A DNA stretch of 64,000 nucleotides from Candidatus Obscuribacterales bacterium (lineage in GTDB: Bacteria; Cyanobacteriota; Vampirovibrionia; Obscuribacterales; Obscuribacteraceae), in the NCBI GenBank assembly GCA_019750335.1, contig JAIEOQ010000008.1:310001-374000 (forward strand). The letters run 5' to 3'. The notes beneath the pieces are model-generated. The model ran no database searches. It was given only the letters and a program-made list of their open reading frames with translations, and had not been told where the DNA came from. Below, one piece after another: positions 25,207 through 34,959 of this stretch; positions within the stretch are counted from its first letter, which is position 1; each line of letters starts with the position of its first letter. The translations under genes and the position numbers were made by a program.

Positions 25207-25335
25207 GCAGCCGCGCGTAAGCGGCTGCAACAGTGAATCAAGCGGTTGTTTATAAAGCCTATTCCGGGCTTTGTCGACTATTGCCGCTTGATTCGCTACA
25301 GGCATGCGCTAATTCCCGTTTGAGCGCTAGCGCTT
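25207..25335 (+). promoter_or_regulatory. Structured leader upstream of the 25371 gene
   Basis: An 8-bp perfect hairpin (25207-25214 with 25221-25228, 6-base loop) and a 12-bp palindrome at 25324-25335 lie before the ribosome-binding site. They could be leader structures or protein-binding sites. Confidence 0.35.
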
Positions 25336-25370
25336 GCCTTCATTCAATGCTCAGACAAAAAGGAAAGAAA

Positions 25371-26564
25371 ATGACTACCGCTTCTACCGCTCCCCAGCAC
25401 GACATCCAAGGACTCCTCTCCGAGCTGGCGAATAGAAAAGTCGCCTATACAGCCGTCGCCACACGCATGGACAAAGTGCGTAGGTTTCTGCAGGACCAAC
25501 GCGGCGCTCTGAACGAACAACAGTTCACATCAAATCTTGAAGCGTTAGCCGGCAACGCCGCCGGCACAGCCGATCTGATTCGAGGTCAGAGACGTTTACG
25601 TTGCCGCTATCAGACCGGCCGAGCGGCAATATTCTGCGTGTTCGAACAACTGATTCGGCAGCGAAAGATGTTCGCAAGACAATTGACAAAAGTCGCCTGC
25701 ACAATCGAGCATGTGACGGATTCGGCCGAAAGACTTTCGCTTTTGACCGCTTGCGTCTCGACTGAAAAATTTCTTGCTGACTCTTACGGAGTTGCCTATG
25801 ATCTATACAACGGAGCGCTGAAAGATCTCACGGCCGGTCAGGCTGACGACAGCCTGATTCAAGCCTTCCAGGAACTTTGTCATTCCGGACGGAGCGGTCA
25901 AGAAGGGAGCGAGAAAAAACCGAGCACGAGAGAGCCAGAAGACTATCTCTGGTTTATTTCTTTGCATGATATGCGGTTTAGTGCCGGGCCAGTCTTTGCC
26001 CATATCGCCATCAACGAAGAACTTTTCGCCATCGCCGAAGCCGTAAAAGCAATTGTCACTCACGAAAATTACCACGAACCATGGAATCGTTACGTAAGTG
26101 CGATGGTTGATCTCAACGAGCCGCAATACACCCAACGTCTTCAGCAAGCAGCAAGCAACCAGGAGCGCATTAAGGCGATCAAGCAAGAGCAACTGGGCAA
26201 ACGAGCTTGTTTCCTGGAAAAACGGGGGTACGTGGAAAGCTTGCATCAACAGCTGGCGGCACTGAAAATCCAATTGCTTGAGGCAGCCAATCGTCTTAAG
26301 GCTACAGTGGAGAATATCGACAGGCCTAGTACCTGGTCAGAAATTGCCGCCATGAGCAATGTGATCAACGCCTACGCGCTGTGCGACTGGATCGATCGGC
26401 ATATTCCGTTTTGGCGGAAGGAGATGGTCGACACCCACGACGTGGCTTCATTTTGCGAGAAGAGCTTGTCCGCCGCTTTGCAGGAAACGCTGTCCACCAG
26501 CGCTTTCTATCGCAACCACGGCTGCAGCTATTACGGACCGGGACATTACGTCGAAGCTTTGTAA
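25371..26564 (+). CDS. Large helical hypothetical protein
   Basis: ATG 25371 is preceded by AAGGAAAG; the 397-residue product is chosen over an upstream frame extension that lacks a ribosome-binding site. The sequence is almost entirely helical with Ala/Leu/Gln/Glu/Arg content and many Arg (GQRRLRCRYQTGRAAIF, LIRQRKMFARQLTK, ASNQERIKAIKQEQLGK). The C-terminus is Tyr/His-rich (STSAFYRNHGCSYYGPGHY). No membrane segment, catalytic motif or known family is seen. A single gene with a structured leader and its own terminator. Confidence 0.75.
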   Translation: MTTASTAPQHDIQGLLSELANRKVAYTAVATRMDKVRRFLQDQRGALNEQQFTSNLEALAGNAAGTADLIRGQRRLRCRYQTGRAAIFCVFEQLIRQRKMFARQLTKVACTIEHVTDSAERLSLLTACVSTEKFLADSYGVAYDLYNGALKDLTAGQADDSLIQAFQELCHSGRSGQEGSEKKPSTREPEDYLWFISLHDMRFSAGPVFAHIAINEELFAIAEAVKAIVTHENYHEPWNRYVSAMVDLNEPQYTQRLQQAASNQERIKAIKQEQLGKRACFLEKRGYVESLHQQLAALKIQLLEAANRLKATVENIDRPSTWSEIAAMSNVINAYALCDWIDRHIPFWRKEMVDTHDVASFCEKSLSAALQETLSTSAFYRNHGCSYYGPGHYVEAL

Positions 26565-26593
26565 GACAGCTCGCATTTAGATAATGTCCGCAT

Positions 26594-26640
26594 GACAGGG
26601 AGAGCAGCGCTTGCCGGCTCTCTCCCTGTCGTTTTTTATT
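26594..26640 (+). terminator. Terminator of the 25371 gene
   Basis: An 11-bp stem (26594-26604 with 26620-26630) is followed by GTTTTTT. Confidence 0.93.
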
Positions 26641-26741
26641 CCATTTTACTAAATCATATAGTTATATCTACAATTCGAGTCATTGTTCAGACCCCAAAAA
26701 GCTGGGCATAAAGATGCTGGCAAAACATCAAGGGGATTTAT

Positions 26742-27089
26742 ATGACCGCCAAAAAACTTCTTTCTTTTCTGTCCCTGTCATTGATTATGACCACAGTTAC
26801 GCTTGCGCCGTCTTCGGTTGAAGCTAAAAAACCGAAGCAATACACCATCACCGAGCGCCAGGAAACCCTGCACAAAGAGATCGATCGCGCTGAAAAAGCG
26901 CAGGAGCTGACTGCCAAAGAAGCAGCTTCACTGAGAGACCAAGAGAGCAATATTTTAGCCAAAGAAGAAAAAATGAAAGCTAAAAACAACGGCAAGATAA
27001 GCTACGAAGATCAAAACAAGATTGAGAAAGACCTGAACAAACTAAGTGTTCGTCTGCAAAAGTTACAGCTGGAAAAACGAGTGAAATAA
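26742..27089 (+). CDS. Exported small coiled-coil protein
   Basis: The 115-residue product starts at ATG 26742 (AAGGGGA upstream) with a signal peptide (MTAKKLLSFLSLSLIMTTVTLA, cleavage near VEA-KK). The mature protein is Lys/Glu-rich helix throughout (RQETLHKEIDRAEKAQEL, KEAASLRDQESNILAKEEK, KIEKDLNKLSVRLQKLQ). It resembles many small periplasmic coiled-coil proteins without enzymatic motifs. Function unknown. Confidence 0.72.
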   Translation: MTAKKLLSFLSLSLIMTTVTLAPSSVEAKKPKQYTITERQETLHKEIDRAEKAQELTAKEAASLRDQESNILAKEEKMKAKNNGKISYEDQNKIEKDLNKLSVRLQKLQLEKRVK

Positions 27090-27141
27090 ATTAGTGACGC
27101 TTTTTCCGGCGACCTTATCAAAATCGCGTATTGCCAAGTGA

Positions 27142-27176
27142 CAAAGTCTGACTTACCATAAGCAGACTTTGTTTTA
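27142..27176 (+). terminator. Terminator of the exported coiled-coil gene
   Basis: A 9-bp stem (27142-27150 with 27163-27171) followed by TTTT. Confidence 0.75.
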
Positions 27177-27205
27177 CTAGCTGCCTATTCTGCACAGGTT
27201 TAGGA

Positions 27206-28054
27206 ATGAGCAACCAATTACTAAAACCGTCCGGCAATCAAAGCCGGACACCGATTTTTATTGATCCGCAAAACCTGCCTGAGAGCAGGACGGTCAAGCC
27301 TAACCAGGCTGGTCTTGTGCGGGGCATACTTGAACGCCTGAGCAAACAAGCTAAAAAAAGCAGCGAGAGCTGGGAAGAAAAATATGAGAGCAAAAATCCT
27401 TTGCCTCATTCTCGTTTTCTTGGCACTCGCGCCTGGCTGTCTCGAGCGCAAAACATTCAAGAATCGCTTGAAGAAAACCAGGCGAGCGTTCCTGCCCAAA
27501 ACAAAATCAATATCGATTACAACCGGAGCGATAATTCAATAAAATTTTCAGGCAACTTTGCCCAAGCGAACTTTGCCAGAAAGCAGCTGGAAAGCTATTT
27601 AACTATCTTGCGCTGCATTGTGATCAAAAATCGTTTTCTGCTTTTTCAACTGAAAGAACGGAAGCGCTTTTCTCTCTGTGAGCCGGAAGCGCATAAGTTG
27701 GGAGTTTCCGGGATCCAGCTGGGAAACGCCAATTCAACCCTCAGCTGCGAAATCGAATTTAGCGGTCAAACCAAAGCTGTGGTAAGCAATCTCAGCGGCA
27801 TCACTTTGCTAGGCAAAGGATTTGAAACACCGGTCCATCGGATTTTTGTCGATCTGGATCCGACAAAACCATTATTATCAGCCTTGACCAGCAATCCGGT
27901 CAGCCGCCCAGAGTTTGTCGAAGAGGCTCACTGGCCCGCATTGATCAAAGTGCCGATTTTGTTGCCCGCTGAGCCAAATGTCGCAGCGCAGATTATCGTC
28001 GAAGCTTTGTCTTTATACGCGGAGGTAAGCAACATTCTTCAAAATAAGCGGTAA
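27206..28054 (+). CDS. Hypothetical protein upstream of the VirB6-like pair
   Basis: The 282-residue protein has a basic, low-complexity N-terminal 90 residues (RLSKQAKKSSESWEEKYES), then a mixed alpha/beta part (KINIDYNRSDNSIKFSGNFAQ, LESYLTILRCIVIKNRF, HRIFVDLDPTKPLLSAL). No signal peptide, membrane segment or known motif is evident. It lies 134 bases upstream of the first VirB6/TrbL-like gene on the same strand and could belong to that locus. Confidence 0.65.
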   Translation: MSNQLLKPSGNQSRTPIFIDPQNLPESRTVKPNQAGLVRGILERLSKQAKKSSESWEEKYESKNPLPHSRFLGTRAWLSRAQNIQESLEENQASVPAQNKINIDYNRSDNSIKFSGNFAQANFARKQLESYLTILRCIVIKNRFLLFQLKERKRFSLCEPEAHKLGVSGIQLGNANSTLSCEIEFSGQTKAVVSNLSGITLLGKGFETPVHRIFVDLDPTKPLLSALTSNPVSRPEFVEEAHWPALIKVPILLPAEPNVAAQIIVEALSLYAEVSNILQNKR

Positions 28055-28188
28055 TTTTGTTTGCTCTCAGGGAAAAGATATATTGAGGGCCAGTGGACAA
28101 TTCCACCAAAATTCCACGAAATTAAACTACGTTTGACCCCATGGAAGAGGTTGTGGGCCAGTTTAGTCCTCAACTGGCAGGATGGTTC

Positions 28189-30075
28189 ATGTTAGTACAG
28201 CGCTCAAAACTAACATATATTTTGCTGATTTTAGCCGCCCTGGCGACTAGTGTCAGTACTTTGCCATTTGCCAATGCGCAATACACTCCTACCGGTCAGG
28301 GTGAAACGCCAGTTCACAACAAACAAAACTATTGCAAAAATTATCGCAAAGAAGGCAGCCGAGAAGAAAACAGTGCCTATACCAAAGCCACACCGATGCC
28401 CAGCGGAGAGATCAAGACCGGCGCCAATCTGCCGGCGCCAAGCAATGCCCCGGGAAATATAGCCGAAAAATCATTAACCAGAGGACAATCCAAACTTACT
28501 TCTTATTCTGCCGTAGGCGGACAACCTGGACCGTCTTCGGCTGGACCCCATACTGGTTACGTACCAGCCTGGCAAGATTCAGGCAGCAAGAGCGGCATGA
28601 GCAATGTCAGCTTCAAAAACGCTTATTCGGTGGATAATGCAGTCGATTCCACCCCACCATCCGGTAGCGTAGCTCCTGACACCGAAAGCGAAGACTCTGA
28701 CGCTGCTTCCTTAGGAACAATTCAAGCCGGAGAAGCTGCCTTAGCACCGGGCGCCAGCGTAGAAAAAGCAAAAGCCGAACAACAAGCCTGCAACGCTCAA
28801 AACGCTGACAATCAAGGACAATGCTGCCAGCAAAACTGCGGCTCGGCATTTTTCATGATGACTCAGTCCCTGATTAATGTAGCCAATGAAAACGCCGCCA
28901 TTCCAACCTCAACATACATTCCTTTTAAGCTCTATCCGCAAGCCATTTGGATGGTGCAAAAAATGTACAAAAGCTGCTACATCCCGATGGCAGTGCTTTT
29001 GCTTTTGCCTGGAGCTTTGTTGACTAACCTCAAAGGAATGATCGGCTTCAATTTATTGAACTCGCGCGATGAAGATACGGTCAGCCCATTTGCCGGCATC
29101 TTCAGATCGATGATGGCCATTTTTCTCATTCCTTGCACCCAGCTTATAGTCAGCTATTGCATTGATATCGGCAACGCCGTTACCGCTCCTGTAGCCAATC
29201 AAGTCCGGTTACAACTTTTGCTTGCTTGGGTAAAGGAACAAGCCTTTTCCAGCAATCCGGCTCTCAGTAGCGGCATGCTGCAAAATATTTTGCCTCAAGC
29301 CATGCAAGGCAAACTGGCTAACTCATTATCCAGCGCCACCAGCCAGGAAAAAGAGTCCAATTTAACTGTCACTCTGCAGAATTTTTTCAATACAGTGAAC
29401 AGCTTCATGTCTCAAGGTTTGCAGATCTTGAACGGCTTTCAGATAGTGATGATGTGTTATCTCTTTCTTTTAGGTCCAATTGCCGCAGCCTTGTTTGCTT
29501 GGCCTAGCGGTATCGGGCGAGATCTCTTCAAAAAAGCTTTCTCCAGCTGGCTTGATGGGGTAATCGTTCTTTCTTTATGGAAGTTCTGGTGGTGCATCGT
29601 CTTGCTTTGCATGGCAATTCGTTTGCAAACCGGCGTAATCAATCCGGCCGATCAATATGAGATGTATTATTTCACCGCCTTCATGGGCATTTTAGTGATG
29701 GTCCCCTTCCAACCTTTCGAATTCCGCCCCGGAGAAATCGTCAGCCATGTGCTTGAAAAAGCTCAACAACAAGCTGGCGGCGGCGGTGGCGGCGGTGGCG
29801 GTGGCAGCGGCGGTCGCAACAGCGGCATGTCGAGTTCCGGTACTACCGGTGGCAGCGTAACCGGCACCAACTTAAGCTCTGGGGGCACAAGCAGTGTTCC
29901 TGGTGCACGCGAATCAGGCTCTTCCGGCGGCAACGGCGGTCAGGAAGGCGGCAGCTCCCGTTCTCTGGACCAGCCTCAAGCTCAACCGATGAATCAACCA
30001 AAGAGCGTTCCTTCGGCTCCGCCTCCGGGCACCGGCAAGGGCATCTTCAAAGCTAAGCAAGATCTCGAAACATAA
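28189..30075 (+). CDS. VirB6/TrbL-like polytopic membrane protein with poly-Gly tail
   Basis: From ATG 28189 (AGGA upstream) the product has 628 residues. A signal-type N-terminus (KLTYILLILAALATSVSTL) is followed by a low-complexity exported region to about residue 200 and a Cys cluster (QGQCCQQNCGS). The core, about 225-520, has five to six membrane segments: IPMAVLLLLPGALL, GIFRSMMAIFLIPC, FQIVMMCYLFLLGPIAAAL, GVIVLSLWKFWWCIVLL and YYFTAFMGILVMVPF. A poly-Gly tract (about 529-538) leads to a Ser/Gly/Pro-rich tail. The core resembles VirB6/TrbL channel subunits of type IV secretion in layout only. The next gene encodes a paralogue. Confidence 0.7.
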   Translation: MLVQRSKLTYILLILAALATSVSTLPFANAQYTPTGQGETPVHNKQNYCKNYRKEGSREENSAYTKATPMPSGEIKTGANLPAPSNAPGNIAEKSLTRGQSKLTSYSAVGGQPGPSSAGPHTGYVPAWQDSGSKSGMSNVSFKNAYSVDNAVDSTPPSGSVAPDTESEDSDAASLGTIQAGEAALAPGASVEKAKAEQQACNAQNADNQGQCCQQNCGSAFFMMTQSLINVANENAAIPTSTYIPFKLYPQAIWMVQKMYKSCYIPMAVLLLLPGALLTNLKGMIGFNLLNSRDEDTVSPFAGIFRSMMAIFLIPCTQLIVSYCIDIGNAVTAPVANQVRLQLLLAWVKEQAFSSNPALSSGMLQNILPQAMQGKLANSLSSATSQEKESNLTVTLQNFFNTVNSFMSQGLQILNGFQIVMMCYLFLLGPIAAALFAWPSGIGRDLFKKAFSSWLDGVIVLSLWKFWWCIVLLCMAIRLQTGVINPADQYEMYYFTAFMGILVMVPFQPFEFRPGEIVSHVLEKAQQQAGGGGGGGGGGSGGRNSGMSSSGTTGGSVTGTNLSSGGTSSVPGARESGSSGGNGGQEGGSSRSLDQPQAQPMNQPKSVPSAPPPGTGKGIFKAKQDLET

Positions 30076-30091
30076 AGCAGGAAGCAAATCT

Positions 30092-33000
30092 ATGACCAAG
30101 CAATCATCAACAAAAACCAAAAAAGGGACAAGAAGCAATCTTCTCTCTTTCTTGGCTGTTGGCTTACTTGGTTCTTTTGCAACAATCACTGTTTCATATG
30201 CCGACAATGCCCCCCCGTACCCTGGTGTGGATGCTGTTCATTTGTCGCAGCCGACCACTCAAGATTTGACTTTGCCTGGCGATGCATATAATAGATCGAC
30301 CGGGAACAGCAGTCGTTCCACCAATGGTTCAGGCAGTGGCAGCGGCAGCGCTGGCTTCGGCAGCGGTTCAGGCGGTGGACTCGGACTGGGCGGCAACGGT
30401 TTAGGTTATCATCCGGCCGGACGAGCCGGCAGCTCCAACAGTTCAGGTGGCGGCGGCAACTGGCGCATGCCTAATCCCGGTGGTTCTACCTGGCGTCCGC
30501 CTTCGACTCCTGGAACTCCAGGTGGTGGTGGCAGCGGCAACTCCGGACCCCCCGGTTTCAGCGGTTCCGGTGGCGGCAACAATGACATGGGTCCAACGAC
30601 CGGACGGAGCAATTCGGACGCCAGCCATTCGGCACAAGGGACAAGCCCGGCATCCGTAGTACAGCAATATATCAATAACAATCCCGACATGAGATGGGCT
30701 GCCCATGAGTCATTCGGCGGCGCTTACGGCAGCAAGAATCCAATGACGACAGTGACCATGCCGGGAAGATCCTTTCCGGTTGCGGTTGCACCCAGCTCCG
30801 TGTCAATGACTAAGCCGCAAGCCGCACTGTTTAATCAGATGCCCAACCACGCCAGCTCTTCCATTAGCAGCGGAGCATCGTCAGCGGCAACCGCTTCTTA
30901 TGCGGCATTAAGCTTGGCTGGGTTTTTAAATATGCCCGGCAACTCAAATTCTCAGGCCAAAGAGAACCAGAATGCTCAAACTCAGCAAAGCGCCGATAAC
31001 TCAGCCGATCAAGAGAAGCAGCAAGCCGGCGCGGCCATAGACTTTATCCGCAACAGCTTGCACAACTTCACTGTAAACGGCGCCAATAAATGGAATCGTT
31101 TGCGCAACGAACTTTTCTTGCCTATGGCTATTTTGCTGTTGCTTCCCGGCGCCGTCGCCACTCAAGTCAAAGCCACCGTCGCTCAAGGTTTTCCTTTGTT
31201 CGGCGAAATAAGCCCGGTTGAAGGTATTTACCGTTCGATTGCCGCTGTTTTCTTAATCCCGGCAACTTATTTAATCGTCAACTACGGCATCGATTTATCC
31301 AACTCGATTGGATTTACTATTCGCAGTCAATACTTCTTGATGTTCGGTTCCGACATGTATCGTGACGCCATGTGCGCTCATATACGCGCTTTTCCGGCTC
31401 GCCTGCCCTCGGAAAACTTAGGACATATTCCGAATATGGCCGCAAACATGATTCAAAAGGGCGCCACCGCTTTTGCCAAATGGGAATCAGGCAACGTCGG
31501 CGTCAAGCTTGAAGATCCTTGCGCCGGACTGTATTCCGCGCCGCCGGACAAGGCCAATGAAATGGTGCCTTATTTCGTCAACGCGCAACGCAACATGTAT
31601 AACGGCATGGGCGCCATGCTCGCTACGACCTGGAATATTCTTTGCGCTTTCCAGATGTGCTATCTCTATTATTTATGGTTTGTCGGACCGATCATGGCAG
31701 CCCTTTGGGTTTGGCCGGTCAAGCAGCTGCGTGAAGCTTTCCCAAACTGGTGCGAAGGCGTAGTCACTATTTGTTTCTGGAGCTTGTTCTGGAACACCAC
31801 AGTGTTGCTAATGGCTTGCTTCCGCGGTGTCGACGATACCGGAACCGTAATCATGGAAGCACTTAACTTCCTGTCCACAGCTTGCGTTAAATTCGCTTTC
31901 GACTTCGCCGGCTTAGTTAAAGCTGCTGGCGCCGAAGCTGGCAAGATGGCCGAAAAAGCCATGCAAGGCAGCAAAGGCGGCGGTGGTGGCGGCGGTGGCG
32001 GCGGCGGTGGCGGCGGTCAGCAAGAAGGCGGTCAAAAAGAGCAAGGCGGCGGCGGACCTCGCACAGTACCAGGACCGGACGGTGGACCAACACCGCCAAC
32101 TCAACCGGATACCAGCTCAGTTTCAGTCATGGGTAGTGGCGGCTCGCGCAGTGACGCCCCGGCTCTAAGCGGAGAAGAACGGAACGTCAATGCGACCATG
32201 GTTCCAGCATCGAATCCGCCAAATGCGGACGGCTCACCATTTAAATTTACATCAAGCACGTCAAGTTATGACAGTCTGACCACTCCGTCAAATGCCACAG
32301 GATCGTCAGCTGACGGCACGGGCAATACGAGTACAACAGACAGCTCAACCGATACCACGTTGACCACGAATGGACTGGAGATGAATTCGGCAAGGGTCGC
32401 AGAAGAACTGCGCAAAGCCGGATTGCAATTACCGCCACTGGGCAATCATGCAAATGGGCATGCCGGCGGTCAACACAGAGATCATAAAGACGGCGTACCC
32501 GGACAGGGACTGAATGGGGCTGCCGGTCTCAACAGCGCCAACACCAGCATGTTCAATTATTTGAACAGCAACCTGACGAATTCGAACGGCATAAACGGTA
32601 CAGACCCGTTGAACCTAGGCAATACCCTATCAACTGATGAGGCGACGACTCCGTTATCTTCTGCCACAACGTCCGGAAACAATACCGGTTTGAACGACTA
32701 CGTTCCGGTTGCCGGCATCAACAGTAGCGCTATACAGCCGGACGGAATGATTCCGCCACCTTCGTCGTCCTCCACTTCTTATAACGCTTATCGCGATGGA
32801 GTACCGGATTCGGCTCAACCGATGTCACCAAACTATCAAGCGGGAGCTCAAAGCTTCAGGGAGTCGGTCCCGGATCGTTCCGCCGAGCTGAACGGACTCG
32901 CCGAAACCAGGGCTCAACAACAAGCCGCAGAGGCAAGAGCCGCGGCTCAAAGCAGCCTCAACGCTCAAATACCGAGAGAAGCAATTCCGAACAATACGCA

Positions 33001-33685
33001 ACCCATGCCGATGTCCGGCTCGCAGTCGCCAAATTATATCGACCAATACTCTCAGACAGTACGCTACGAGGATGTACCGACAGCCGGGTCTGGCGGCGCA
33101 AACTATCAGCAAAGCAACGCCTCTTATGAGTCGGCGGCGCAGAGTATATCTTCCACTAATTACGTTAACGCGGACGCCATAAGCCAAACAACAAACAACA
33201 GCTTCCGTGAAAGCGTCGACGCCCATAGTCAGGTTCAGCCTGTAATGTATAACAGCGGCAATAGTGTCGGCGGCAACCAATCAACCGGTACGCCGGAAAC
33301 AATCGTACGCCAACACAACCAGGAAGAGGTCGTGAAGCGTCCTGTTGCTCCTGCCAATAAATCGTTGGAAGCAAAAGCAAGCCAAAATCGTATTCCATGG
33401 ATCCAAAGACAATTCATGAATCGTGTTTCGGCCAACACCAACCAACCAAGTCCGCCGGCAGATGCCCGCGGCGGCGTCCCAGGCAACGCTCAACAACCGG
33501 CTCAACCGCAGCAAACCTCGAAAGAGACGCAACAGAACGCCGACGAAACGCTCAACGATGTCGTCGCTCGCGGGACCACGGTGCACCGTTATTCACGGAG
33601 CAGTGTCGATGGCACGGAAGAGATGACCGAAGAAGAGCTCGAGCTTATGAAAAAGCTCGGCGGCAACTCAAGCGATCAAAGCTAA
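30092..33685 (+). CDS. Giant VirB6/TrbL-like paralogue with repetitive C-terminal tail
   Basis: The 1197-residue protein begins with a signal-like segment (LLSFLAVGLLGSFATITVSYA), a Gly/Ser-rich region (about 65-170), then a membrane core (about 340-600) homologous to that of the preceding gene: LFLPMAILLLLPGAVATQ, GIYRSIAAVFLIPATYLIVNYG, FQMCYLYYLWFVGPIMAALW and GVVTICFWSLFWNTTVLL. A 14-residue poly-Gly run lies near 628-642. The remaining 550 residues are Ser/Thr/Asn/Gln-rich with recurring motifs such as YRDGVPDSAQPM, FRESVPDR, PREAIPNNTQPM and FRESVDAHSQ. It starts 16 bases after the first gene, with GCAGGAAG upstream. Confidence 0.72.
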   Translation: MTKQSSTKTKKGTRSNLLSFLAVGLLGSFATITVSYADNAPPYPGVDAVHLSQPTTQDLTLPGDAYNRSTGNSSRSTNGSGSGSGSAGFGSGSGGGLGLGGNGLGYHPAGRAGSSNSSGGGGNWRMPNPGGSTWRPPSTPGTPGGGGSGNSGPPGFSGSGGGNNDMGPTTGRSNSDASHSAQGTSPASVVQQYINNNPDMRWAAHESFGGAYGSKNPMTTVTMPGRSFPVAVAPSSVSMTKPQAALFNQMPNHASSSISSGASSAATASYAALSLAGFLNMPGNSNSQAKENQNAQTQQSADNSADQEKQQAGAAIDFIRNSLHNFTVNGANKWNRLRNELFLPMAILLLLPGAVATQVKATVAQGFPLFGEISPVEGIYRSIAAVFLIPATYLIVNYGIDLSNSIGFTIRSQYFLMFGSDMYRDAMCAHIRAFPARLPSENLGHIPNMAANMIQKGATAFAKWESGNVGVKLEDPCAGLYSAPPDKANEMVPYFVNAQRNMYNGMGAMLATTWNILCAFQMCYLYYLWFVGPIMAALWVWPVKQLREAFPNWCEGVVTICFWSLFWNTTVLLMACFRGVDDTGTVIMEALNFLSTACVKFAFDFAGLVKAAGAEAGKMAEKAMQGSKGGGGGGGGGGGGGGQQEGGQKEQGGGGPRTVPGPDGGPTPPTQPDTSSVSVMGSGGSRSDAPALSGEERNVNATMVPASNPPNADGSPFKFTSSTSSYDSLTTPSNATGSSADGTGNTSTTDSSTDTTLTTNGLEMNSARVAEELRKAGLQLPPLGNHANGHAGGQHRDHKDGVPGQGLNGAAGLNSANTSMFNYLNSNLTNSNGINGTDPLNLGNTLSTDEATTPLSSATTSGNNTGLNDYVPVAGINSSAIQPDGMIPPPSSSSTSYNAYRDGVPDSAQPMSPNYQAGAQSFRESVPDRSAELNGLAETRAQQQAAEARAAAQSSLNAQIPREAIPNNTQPMPMSGSQSPNYIDQYSQTVRYEDVPTAGSGGANYQQSNASYESAAQSISSTNYVNADAISQTTNNSFRESVDAHSQVQPVMYNSGNSVGGNQSTGTPETIVRQHNQEEVVKRPVAPANKSLEAKASQNRIPWIQRQFMNRVSANTNQPSPPADARGGVPGNAQQPAQPQQTSKETQQNADETLNDVVARGTTVHRYSRSSVDGTEEMTEEELELMKKLGGNSSDQS

Positions 33686-33694
33686 GCGGTTTGG

Positions 33695-34870
33695 TTAGAA
33701 ACCAAGCTGGCGAGCGATGAGCAAGCGTTGGATTTCGGAAGTTCCTTCGCCGATTTCGCACAGCTTGGCGTCACGCAAGAAGCGTTCAGCCGGGAAATCT
33801 TCGATATAGCCGTAGCCGCCATGGATTTGCACGCACAGGTTGCAAACTTTGGAAGCGATTTCGGAAGCAAAAAGCTTTGCTTGCGAGCCTTCAAGGGTGA
33901 CCCGTTTGCCGTGGTCTTTCATCCAAGCAGCATGATAAAGAAGCAGGCGCGCCGCTTGTACTTGAGTGGACATATCGGCAAGATAACTTTGAATGATTTG
34001 GAATTTGCCGATCTGCTGACCGAAAGCTTCTCTTTGTTTGGCATACTGTAAAGCCGCGTCCAGAGCTGCTTGAGCAATACCGAGAGCAAGAGCGCCAATC
34101 GAGATCCGTCCACCTTCCAAGGTGGTCAAAGCTTGCTTGTAGCCTTCGCCCGGCTCACCGATGATATTCTCCAACGGTATTTTGCAGTCTTCCATGGTCA
34201 AGCTGGCTGTCGGCGAGCCTCTCATACCGAGCTTCTTCTCGACTTTGCTCACATAGAATCCCGGCGTACCTTTGTCGACGATGAAAGCGGAAATCCCTTT
34301 GCGTCCGGCTTCCGGTTCGGTCATCGCCATGATGATCGCCATGTCGGCATCGGTAGCGTTAGTGATGAACTGTTTAGTACCGTTCAATACCCAATGATCG
34401 CCGACCTTTTTAGCCGTAGTTTTTTGTGCCGAGGCGTCGGAGCCGGTACCCGGCTCGGTCAAAGCCCAACAACCGATATACTCACCGGAAGCCAGTTTCG
34501 GCAAATATTTCTTTTTCTGGGCTTCGGTGCCAAACATATAAATCGGCTTGGTAGCCAACGAGCAATGAGCTGCGTAGCTTAAACCGGTAGAGCCGCAGGC
34601 GCGCCCAATCTCTTCAACAGCGATGGCATAGCTTCTGTAATCAGCACCGGCGCCGCCGTATTCGCTAGGAACAATCAAACCAAGTAGATCGAGTGCACCC
34701 AACTTTTTGAAAGTATCCATGGGAAACTTAGCTTCTTTGTCTACCTGGGCAGCTTTTGGAGCGATTTCGTTAACGGCAAAATCGCGGACCATTTCACGAA
34801 TAGCTTGATGCTCATCGGTAAGAAACTCGCCGTAAGGCATTACTTCTGCGTCTTTAACTTTAGTCGTCAA
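33695..34870 (-). CDS. Acyl-CoA dehydrogenase
   Basis: The 391-residue flavoenzyme matches short-chain acyl-CoA dehydrogenases: EIGRACGSTGLSYAAH, WALTEPGTGSDA (FAD-binding), NGTKQFITNA, EKKLGMRGSPTASL and QIHGGYGYIEDFP. The catalytic base is the Glu in CEIGEGTSEIQR, the position used by butyryl-CoA and short/medium-chain enzymes. The start is TTG 34870 with AGGAGA eight bases upstream. It converges on the giant VirB6-like gene with nine bases between. Electron-transfer flavoprotein is not encoded nearby. Confidence 0.96.
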   Translation of the reverse strand: MTTKVKDAEVMPYGEFLTDEHQAIREMVRDFAVNEIAPKAAQVDKEAKFPMDTFKKLGALDLLGLIVPSEYGGAGADYRSYAIAVEEIGRACGSTGLSYAAHCSLATKPIYMFGTEAQKKKYLPKLASGEYIGCWALTEPGTGSDASAQKTTAKKVGDHWVLNGTKQFITNATDADMAIIMAMTEPEAGRKGISAFIVDKGTPGFYVSKVEKKLGMRGSPTASLTMEDCKIPLENIIGEPGEGYKQALTTLEGGRISIGALALGIAQAALDAALQYAKQREAFGQQIGKFQIIQSYLADMSTQVQAARLLLYHAAWMKDHGKRVTLEGSQAKLFASEIASKVCNLCVQIHGGYGYIEDFPAERFLRDAKLCEIGEGTSEIQRLLIARQLGF

Positions 34871-34959
34871 GGTATCATTCTCCTAAAAGAAATCGGTCAA
34901 ATGAGGCTGCCAACAGCGCTCAGCGCCGCTTCGCCAAAGAATGCCTGTGATCATAGCGC

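Noticed and set aside
29775..29815. The GGC/GGT tracts near 29775 and 31975 as CRISPR or satellite repeats
   Set aside because: They are in-frame poly-Gly codons with mixed third bases inside two membrane protein genes. No spacers or palindromic repeats are present.
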